Source of the DNA: Zygnema cylindricum
Taxonomy: Eukaryota > Streptophyta > Zygnematophyceae > Zygnematales > Zygnemataceae
Assembly: GCA_037447655.1 (NCBI GenBank)
Contig: JBBHKE010002774.1
Span: 40,001 to 104,000, forward strand
Length of the DNA stretch: 64,000 bases
Direction of reading: 5' to 3'
The notes under the pieces are model-generated. The model saw nothing but the letters and a program-made list of their open reading frames with translations. It did no database searches and was not told where the DNA came from. Of this stretch, positions 57,749 through 64,000 are shown piece by piece (positions within the stretch are counted from its first letter, which is position 1; each line of letters starts with the position of its first letter). A program made the position numbers and the translations under genes.

Positions 57749-58189
57749 ACGATACACGTGACGGGTTTCATAAATATATAAACATTAACAAAACAGCTAA
57801 TTAACAGCAGACTAACCAAAAGGAGCAATTTCTGCATGTACGCGAATCTGAACCGTGTAAAATATGTTTTGATCGGACGGCCGGCATTATAGCCGCCACG
57901 CGAAGTGAGCTTTTTGGCGGCATACGGATATAGCGTCACGCGGTGCCACGTGGCGCCACATTATTTGATACCGGAGAAGATGGGAGGAGGAACCATGGCT
58001 TCCGATATGACAGGTGTCACCTTGTAGACCTTGTCGTACAATAGTTGTACAATAAGTACATCGCCCATTGTACCTTCTTGTACTTTATAGTGTTCCTATT
58101 GGACTAGGGTTTAATAGTAGGTAGTCGTGAGTAGGCAGACCGAGACTTAGTAATATTTAGGTACTTCTCTCTCTAAGAGAGCTTGTAAC

Positions 58190-58195
58190 TATAAA
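58190..58195 (+). promoter_or_regulatory. TATA box of LTR B
   Basis: TATAAA in aactataaaggtc. Transcription should begin a few tens of bases downstream, leaving both hairpins in the 5' leader. Confidence 0.55.
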
Positions 58196-58222
58196 GGTCA
58201 TCTTTGACCAGCCATAACTTAC

Positions 58223-58274
58223 TGCTCGGGTGAGCAAATTCAGTGATTCTTTTTGCGTTTGACTCAGGGGAGTC
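58223..58274 (+). promoter_or_regulatory. Paired leader hairpins of LTR B
   Basis: TGCTC-gggt-GAGCA (58223-58236) and GACTC-aggg-GAGTC (58261-58274): two stems of 5 bp with 4-nt loops, 24 nt apart. Stems are kept in other families while loops vary. Confidence 0.5.
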
Positions 58275-58399
58275 TTGTCCTCACAAGGGCGAGAGTGGTC
58301 TGAATATTTGTGTGCCTGGGAGGCGCTTATTCAGCGGGAAAGTAGAAGGGGCAAATATTATCCTAGAGGCTTTACATAGGCTGCTCATTCTGTGGGTCA

Positions 58400-59473
58400 A
58401 TGGAGACCACAGAATTTCAGGTTATGGGCCCACCCTCTAGGGTGCCCATATTTGATGGATCAGACTTTCTTTATTGGGAAATGATGATGGAGGGAGAACT
58501 ATTTGAGAAGCATCTATGGGGCATAGTGTCTGGACAAATTCGATGCCCACCTCCACCTGGGTTTGGAGGGACACGTTTTTCTGGCACCTCCGCCTCTACA
58601 GTTGGTAAAACAGCTGCCACCATCACCGAGGATGAAGATGAGGAAGGAGAGGAGATTGTCATGGAAGGAGAAAAGGGAGGAGTTGCAACTCAAGTGACAC
58701 CATTGACGAAGGCGATACCGGCAGCAGCACCACCAAAAACGGCGACAAGGGTTCAGACCGAAAGATCGGAGTATGAAAAGTGGAACTACAAAGACAAGGT
58801 TGCTAAGCTCTTAATTCTTAAAAGTGTAGCAAAGGGCATTGCCATTCCCCTTATGCATGTCAAATCTTCATCTCAGATTTGGATATCACTAGTTAACAAA
58901 TATAAGAGTGGATCATTGCAGCAGCAACAGTTGGCAGAAAATAAGATTGCAGCTTATACTTATAAGGGAGGAAGTATGGATAATTATTGCAATGATTTAG
59001 GAGCATTGTTTGGAGAGTTAGAGAGTGCAGGTAACTCATGGTCTGAGAGACAAAGAGTGAACACACTAATAATGAAACTACCTGAAGAGTATGAGAATAT
59101 CATTAACCGATTGCAGGACATAGGAGATAGCAATTGGAATTGGGATGACATTGTGGGAATGATTTTAGTGAAAGAAAGCACCATAGAGCTTAGGAGAGGG
59201 AGTCCAAGTGTTCAAGCATTGTCTGCAGGAGCTGATTGGCGGAAGCGTGATGAGGAGAGAGGGAAAGATCCCTATCGAAACTTTGGTGGAAGAGGACAAG
59301 GAGGTGGCAGATTTGATAGACAGGGGAGAGGAACTTCTCGAGGAGGATTATGTCACTTCTGCAAGAAACCGGGACACTACATGGCAGATTGTGTCAGACT
59401 TGCAGATCTTCGACTGAAAGATGGTCAAGGAACCTCAAAGGACGGAGGAAAGAAAAAGGCTTTCCTGACTTAA
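58400..59473 (+). CDS. Copia gag of element B (357 aa to an in-frame stop)
   Basis: The start ATG lies 20 nt before the LTR end and the frame reads through the PBS (F-Q-V-M-G-P-P). The N-terminal gag core has SRVPIFDGSDFLYWE and HLWGIVSGQ. The UBN2-type middle has QQQQLAENKIAAYTYKGGSMD and a KLPEEYENI motif. A basic, Gly/Arg-rich linker precedes a CCHC knuckle (CHFC-KKPGHYMADC) near residues 320-333. It forms the virus-like particle and binds element RNA. The ORF ends in TAA at 59471-59473, in the same frame as pol. The relative C has CAA there, so gag and pol were probably one polyprotein. The TAA is either a recent nonsense change or a leaky stop. Confidence 0.88.
   Translation: METTEFQVMGPPSRVPIFDGSDFLYWEMMMEGELFEKHLWGIVSGQIRCPPPPGFGGTRFSGTSASTVGKTAATITEDEDEEGEEIVMEGEKGGVATQVTPLTKAIPAAAPPKTATRVQTERSEYEKWNYKDKVAKLLILKSVAKGIAIPLMHVKSSSQIWISLVNKYKSGSLQQQQLAENKIAAYTYKGGSMDNYCNDLGALFGELESAGNSWSERQRVNTLIMKLPEEYENIINRLQDIGDSNWNWDDIVGMILVKESTIELRRGSPSVQALSAGADWRKRDEERGKDPYRNFGGRGQGGGRFDRQGRGTSRGGLCHFCKKPGHYMADCVRLADLRLKDGQGTSKDGGKKKAFLT
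58420..58432 (+). promoter_or_regulatory. Primer-binding site of element B
   Basis: GGTTATGGGCCCA, one base-step after the LTR's terminal CA. It is complementary to the anticodon stem-loop of initiator tRNA-Met, not to a tRNA 3' end. Confidence 0.82.
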
Positions 59474-59488
59474 GTTCTTGATGAGGAA

Positions 59489-62400
59489 GTGGAAGAAAAA
59501 ACTGAACCTGAAGAGGAGCTTGAGGAGCTTCTCCTTAATCCGAAAAACACTGAAAAGCATGTCGATATTCCACGGAGACAGAAGTGTGCTTTCGGAGGTA
59601 AGAGGGATCCACCCGAGGATGGGTGGATCATAGACTCAGGGGCTTCAATGCATATGTGCAAAGATAAGCGGTGGTTCACTAAACTGAGAAAGATCCCAAC
59701 AGTTGAGATAGAGTACGGAGATGGTAGAGTAGAAACCACAAGTCTTGTTGGAACTGTTGACTTGAAGGTTCTAGTTGATGGAAAGGCCTCAATTGTAACA
59801 CTCTCAGACGTTCTTTACATTCCACAACTTAGCAAGAACCTAGTCTCAACAGCTGTCCTAGATGAAAAGGAGTTTGAAACAGGAACTAGGAAAGGAATCT
59901 TCACAGCAAGCTTTGATAATGAGGTTTATTTCATAGCTGAGAAGGGCAGTCAAGGAATGTTCAGAATTGTTCTTTGCAATGAAAAAAGTGTTCTCTACTC
60001 GTGTGCAAGTGAGATGATGCTTTGGCATAAAAGGTTGGGACATGTGCATCTAGATAGATTAAAGAAAATGAAGAAAAAGGGAATAGTGGAGGGTATTACT
60101 TTTGAAGATGATGAGACCTTTGATGATTGTAGTGGATGTGCCCAAGGGAAGATTCATAGACTTCCATTTCCAAAGGCAACCACATTTAGGAGAGAGAAAG
60201 TATTAGATCTAGTTCACACTGATGTTTGGGGACCTGCTAGGTATGCTTCACATGGGGGGAAGAGATGGATGTTAACTATCACAGATGATTGGTCTAGATA
60301 CACGAAGGTATACTTTCTCAGACATAAGTCAGAGGTATTAAGATGTTTCAAAGAGTATAAAGTATGGAGTGAAAAGCTACATGAAACCTCAATAAAAGAG
60401 ATAAGAAGTGATAATGGGAAAGAATACACCTCAAGGGATTTTGAAGAATATCTTAAAGAAGAAGGAATTCATCATGAGAAAACTGTTCCCTATAATCCGG
60501 AACAAAACGGAGTAGCAGAAAGAGTTAATAGAACTTTAGGAGATATGTCTAGAAGTATGTTAAGTGATAAGAGGATAGGGCTGCAGTTTTGGGCTGAGTC
60601 TATGAACTATGCTAATTTCATCAAAAATAGAGTCCTAACTTCAGCAAATAAGGAGGAAACTCCGTATGAGAGGTGGACAGGAAGAAAGCCTGATTTGTCT
60701 AGTTTGAGAGTGTTCGGAAGTCAAGTCTACAGTTTGGATTCCGATAAGACTAAATGGAAGTTAGAGGGAAGAGGGAAACCAGGATATCTTGTAGGATATG
60801 ATGAGTGCACAAAAGGATACCGAGTGTATGACTTGAAAAAGAGAGATATAATTTTGGTAAAACACATAGTGGTGATGAATGAAGAGAAGTCCATTGATCC
60901 ATTCAAATATAATAAGGAAGTCAAAATCAGATTTGAAACGGATCAGTTTTCTGACTTTGACTTTGAAAATGAAGAGAAGGAAGAGGGAGAAAAAGAAAAA
61001 TCTGCAGATTTAACAAAGGAGAAGGAGGAAAGGACAACATCCGAGGCAACGCCACAATACGAAGTGGAAACCGATGAGGAATTTGATGAGACACCGGAAT
61101 TGGAAGATAGGGAAGCTGAAAATCTCCCAAAACGAAACCCAAGGATGCCTTCCATACCGGCGTCCGATTTTGAAGGGGGAAGAAGAAGTAGTAAACGACT
61201 TCAAGAAAGACAAGTAAATAACCAACTCACAAAGATGTCTCACCCAGATGAACCTCAAACATACTTAGAGGCCATAAACACTCCAGAAAGTAGCCGGTGG
61301 ATCACAGCTATAAATGAAGAAATGGCCTCTATCATGGAAGCCAATACATGGGAGTTGGTAGATTGTCCACCGGACCGAAAACCGATCGGATGTAAGTGGG
61401 TGTTTAAACTTAAATTAAACCCGGATAATACCATTGAGAGGTACAAAGCTAGGTTAGTTGCAAAAGGTTATACACAAAAAGAGGGGATAGACTACGAAGA
61501 AACCTTTGCACCTGTAGTCAGATTTCCTTCTGTTAGAATCCTTTTAAGTATAGCCGCAGCGGAGGATATGGAAATCCACCAGATGGATATTAAAACTGCC
61601 TTTTTGCACGGAGAGTTGGAAGAAGAAATTTACATGAGGCAACCGGAAGGATTCGTGGAAAGTGGGGAAGAAAACAAAGTTTGCAAACTGATAAAATCAC
61701 TCTATGGGCTTAAGCAAGCCCCGCGACAGTGGAATATAAAGCTCGACGAATTTCTGACCGGTTTGGGGTATATCAGAATTAGTTCAGATCACTCTATATA
61801 TTTATTTGAGGATGAGAATGGAGTGATATTTATTGCTATTTATGTTGATGATTTGTTGGTCTTAAGCAAGTCTTTAGATAAAATTAAAAAACTAAAACGG
61901 GATCTTAGAAGCAGTTTTGATATGAAAGATCTTGGAGAAGCAAAGTACATTTTGGGAATTCAGATGGAGAGAGATAGAGGGAATAGAATTATAAGACTCA
62001 CTCAAAAAGAAGCAATCGGTAATATGCTAGAAAAATTTCAAATGGAGAAAGCAAACGGATGTACTACTCCCATGGATTTGAAGAAAGTGAGTGAGGGGAG
62101 TGAAGAGGGAGGAATATTCATCATTAATGATGAGATGGACGAGATAGAAAGAAAATTTATGGAAAATATCCCTTATCGGCAGATTGTAGGCAGTTTAATT
62201 TATTTTATGAACTGTACCCGTCCGGATATAGCTGCAGCTGTAGGTGTCCTTAGTAGAAATCTAAATGAACCAAGAAAGAGAGATTGGGAGGCTGCCAAAA
62301 GGGTGATGAGGTATCTGGTGGGGACAAGGGAGTTATGGTTGCATTTGGGAGGGGAGCACACTGATATCACCACTTGGAGTGATGCCAGTTATGGAGATGT

Positions 62401-62836
62401 GCCTTTAAGGAGGTGTACGACTGGATATGTGTTGCAAATTGGATCCGGTGCATGTTGTTGGAGTAGCAAGCAACAAAAAGTAGTTGCTCAGTCCACTATG
62501 GAGGCTGAATACATGGCTTCTTGTGCTGCCACCAAAGAATTAATGTGGGTTAAATCTCTTCTTGAAGAACTTGGGTTCATGAAGTTTGGAACTCAAAATG
62601 TTTTTTGTGATAATCAAGCTGCTATCTCGATTGCAGCTAATCCGAAACATCACTTCAAAGCTAAGCATATGGATATTAGACTAAGCTTTGTGAGAGAGAA
62701 GGTAGAAAATAAAATTATTAAACTGGTTCATAAAACTGATAGAGAAATGATTGCAGACATGATGACAAAAGCAGTGCCTTCCCCTAAGTTGATTTATTGC
62801 AGAGAAAACTGTGGATTAAAATTGAAAAGTGACTAG
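59489..62836 (+). CDS. Copia pol polyprotein of element B (1115 aa)
   Basis: Same frame as gag; the sense frame actually resumes at 59474 right after the TAA, and the first ATG is at 59489. Domains in order: aspartic protease with DSG at 49-51; integrase zinc region from His180 (HKRLGHVH...CSGCAQGK) and core with Asp245, Asp308 and Glu344, the last two 35 residues apart (D,D-35-E); a Lys/Glu-rich linker; RT with YVDD at 785-788; RNase H with Asp965, Glu1005 and Asp1041. All catalytic residues are present and no frameshift is seen. Stop TAG at 62834-62836, just before the polypurine tract. It makes cDNA and integrates it. Expression depends on passing the TAA or on internal initiation. Confidence 0.92.
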   Translation: MEEKTEPEEELEELLLNPKNTEKHVDIPRRQKCAFGGKRDPPEDGWIIDSGASMHMCKDKRWFTKLRKIPTVEIEYGDGRVETTSLVGTVDLKVLVDGKASIVTLSDVLYIPQLSKNLVSTAVLDEKEFETGTRKGIFTASFDNEVYFIAEKGSQGMFRIVLCNEKSVLYSCASEMMLWHKRLGHVHLDRLKKMKKKGIVEGITFEDDETFDDCSGCAQGKIHRLPFPKATTFRREKVLDLVHTDVWGPARYASHGGKRWMLTITDDWSRYTKVYFLRHKSEVLRCFKEYKVWSEKLHETSIKEIRSDNGKEYTSRDFEEYLKEEGIHHEKTVPYNPEQNGVAERVNRTLGDMSRSMLSDKRIGLQFWAESMNYANFIKNRVLTSANKEETPYERWTGRKPDLSSLRVFGSQVYSLDSDKTKWKLEGRGKPGYLVGYDECTKGYRVYDLKKRDIILVKHIVVMNEEKSIDPFKYNKEVKIRFETDQFSDFDFENEEKEEGEKEKSADLTKEKEERTTSEATPQYEVETDEEFDETPELEDREAENLPKRNPRMPSIPASDFEGGRRSSKRLQERQVNNQLTKMSHPDEPQTYLEAINTPESSRWITAINEEMASIMEANTWELVDCPPDRKPIGCKWVFKLKLNPDNTIERYKARLVAKGYTQKEGIDYEETFAPVVRFPSVRILLSIAAAEDMEIHQMDIKTAFLHGELEEEIYMRQPEGFVESGEENKVCKLIKSLYGLKQAPRQWNIKLDEFLTGLGYIRISSDHSIYLFEDENGVIFIAIYVDDLLVLSKSLDKIKKLKRDLRSSFDMKDLGEAKYILGIQMERDRGNRIIRLTQKEAIGNMLEKFQMEKANGCTTPMDLKKVSEGSEEGGIFIINDEMDEIERKFMENIPYRQIVGSLIYFMNCTRPDIAAAVGVLSRNLNEPRKRDWEAAKRVMRYLVGTRELWLHLGGEHTDITTWSDASYGDVPLRRCTTGYVLQIGSGACCWSSKQQKVVAQSTMEAEYMASCAATKELMWVKSLLEELGFMKFGTQNVFCDNQAAISIAANPKHHFKAKHMDIRLSFVREKVENKIIKLVHKTDREMIADMMTKAVPSPKLIYCRENCGLKLKSD

Positions 62837-62837
62837 G

Positions 62838-62849
62838 AATTAAGGGGAG
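62838..62849 (+). promoter_or_regulatory. Polypurine tract of element B
   Basis: AATTAAGGGGAG immediately before the 3' LTR. It primes plus-strand synthesis. Confidence 0.85.
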
Positions 62850-63739
62850 TGTTGAAAAGAGGTAATTAATAGTTCACTTCCCTATTTAGTTTTGTTTTAA
62901 AGAAAGAGAGTAAGGATCAAAGGCGCGCCATGGCTGCCGCCATATTTAGAAAGTGGCAGTTTTTGCAGTTAAGGGTATTTTGGCTAAAATGATGCCTAGG
63001 TCTAGGTTTGAACCCGTGACCTCTAGATTCTTTGTAGCCTAACGCCTTAACCATTAAGGCGTTACGAAACGATACACGTGACGAGTTTCATAAATATATA
63101 AACATTAACAAAACAGCTAATTAACAGCAGACTAACCAAAAGGAGCAATTTCTGCATGTACGCGAATCTGAACCGTGTAAAATATGTTTTGATCGGACGG
63201 CCGGCATTATAGCTGCCACGCGAAGTGAGCTTTTTGGCGGCATACGGATATAGCGTCACGCGGTGCCACGTGGCGCCACATTATTTGATACCGGAGAAGA
63301 TGGGAGGAGGAACCATGGCTTCCGATATGACAGGTGTCACCTTGTAGACCTTGTCGTACAATAGTTGTACAATAAGTACATCGCCCATTGTACCTTCTTG
63401 TACTTTATAGTGTTCCTATTGGACTAGGGTTTAATAGTAGGTAGTCGTGAGTAGGCAGACCGAGACTTAGTAATATTTAGGTACTTCTCTCTCTAAGAGA
63501 GCTTGTAACTATAAAGGTCATCTTTGACCAGCCATAACTTACTGCTCGGTTGAGCAAATTCAGTGATTCTTTTTGCGTTTGACTCAGGGGAGTCTTGTCC
63601 TCACAAGGGTGAGAGTGGTCTGAATATTTGTGTGCCTGGGCGGCGCTTATTCAGCGGGAAAGTAGAAGGGGCAAATATTATCCTAGAGGCTTTACATAGG
63701 CTGCTCATTCTGTGGGTCAATGGAGACCACAGAATTTCA
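62850..63739 (+). repeat. 3' LTR of element B
   Basis: Matches the 5' LTR except for about five substitutions, one of them in the loop of the first leader hairpin. Followed by target duplication gatac. Confidence 0.92.
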
Positions 63740-63744
63740 GATAC

Positions 63745-64000
63745 TTAGTGCATAGATGCAGTTTGATTTACTACAAAGTACGGTACGGGACAGAACGGAT
63801 ACTGCGCTTTTGTTTCGATAGCGAAACAAATACCGCGCGTCGAATTTCAGCGGCTACGATTATAGCCGGTTTTGATCTGACGGTCGCGATAGGCGCCGCG
63901 ATCACGGAAAAGGTACTTTTGGCGTTTTACGGTATTTGCCACGTCAGATGACGCGTGGCGTGATAACATTCGATTACGGGAATTCCGGAGATTATAGGAA
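63745..64000 (+). repeat. LTR of element H, continued to window edge
   Basis: Continues the H LTR after the B insertion: a GTTTCGATAGCGAAACAAATAC palindrome-like block (in part), ATCTGACGGTCGCG and CACGTCAGATGACGCGTGG, matching U3 positions of LTR A. It runs off the window. Confidence 0.6.

Larger units (their letters stand above)
57530..58419 (+). repeat. 5' LTR of element B
   Basis: TGTTGAAAAG to AGAATTTCA. It contains the CCATGGCTGCC block (about 57609), tRNA-like segment (57675-57748, minus), GTAC-rich block (about 58035-58085), TATAAA (58190-58195), hairpins at 58223-58236 and 58261-58274, and the gag ATG at 58400. Confidence 0.92.
57530..63739 (+). mobile_element. Full-length young copia element B, TSD gatac
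   Basis: 6210 bp with identical-length 890-bp LTRs (57530-58419, 62850-63739) that differ at about five positions by eye, about 0.6%. Target duplication gatac is at 57525-57529 and 63740-63744. A PBS, a polypurine tract and all pol domains in copia order (protease, integrase, RT, RNase H) are present. The only obvious defect is a TAA between gag and pol. It is inserted in the LTR of element H. Confidence 0.93.

Noticed and set aside
57742-57939. Minus-strand ORF in LTR B (copy at 63062-63259)
   Set aside because: Shadow frame duplicated with the LTR, no domain, no homologous frame kept in LTR C.
58243-58440. ORF in LTR U5 (also near 48376 and 63563) as a gene
   Set aside because: It recurs only because the LTR is repeated, and it overlaps the hairpins, PBS and gag start in another frame.
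59464-59490. Programmed ribosomal frameshift between gag and pol of element B
   Set aside because: Gag and pol are in the same frame, so a frameshift is not needed; the barrier is a stop codon.

Overview
The window looks like a nuclear chromosome segment from a land plant. The support is a five-exon R2R3-MYB transcription factor gene with small GT-AG introns, many Ty1/copia LTR retrotransposons, and TIR-type DNA elements. I cannot fix the species. A bryophyte or other early-diverging plant is a guess, not a result. Most of the sequence is transposon-derived, and only two host genes are supported.

Layout. 1-1081: last exon of a Ser/Pro-rich gene of unknown function that enters from the left. 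1.1-6.8 kb: intergenic, nothing recognised. 6.8-10.1 kb: small DNA elements (a mariner-like element with perfect 22-bp TIRs, a tandem duplication, a Harbinger-like element with TAA target duplications). 10.4-29.6 kb: a nest of copia elements. An old minus-strand element (F) seems to run from 11.64 to 29.62 kb. It is split by a plus-strand element (E, 16.7-26.7 kb), which itself carries a minus-strand element (D) in its 5' LTR and a young gag-only element (A, 21334-25616, TSD acagt). 29.6-31.3 kb: LTR debris and two Harbinger-like copies. 31.3-37.6 kb: the R2R3-MYB gene on the minus strand (33733-37034), with a Harbinger-like element (37578-38556, TSD TTA) about 540 bp upstream of its start codon. 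38.6-46.5 kb: several short TIR elements, a 21-bp minisatellite and a large foldback. 46.5-64 kb: a second copia nest. Element G is interrupted by C (47650-54938, TSD gtttt), by a solo LTR (55225-56236, TSD ctggt) and by an LTR of element H, and H in turn carries the youngest full-length element, B (57530-63739, TSD gatac).

The copia families share an unusual plan. (1) The primer-binding site GGTTATGGGCCCA is complementary to the anticodon arm of initiator tRNA-Met, as in the half-tRNA priming known for Drosophila copia and yeast Ty5. (2) The gag start codon lies inside the LTR, so the PBS is translated (Val-Met-Gly-Pro). (3) Each LTR holds an antisense tRNA-like segment with box A- and box B-like motifs. 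(4) LTRs share a GTAC-rich inverted repeat, a CCATGGCTGCC-type block, a TATA box and short leader hairpins. Element B encodes every catalytic residue, but gag and pol are separated by one in-frame TAA. Element A has lost protease, integrase and reverse transcriptase, yet keeps one 633-codon ORF from inside its 5' LTR to the polypurine tract, which makes it a candidate non-autonomous partner. All calls are by eye; no alignment or search was run.
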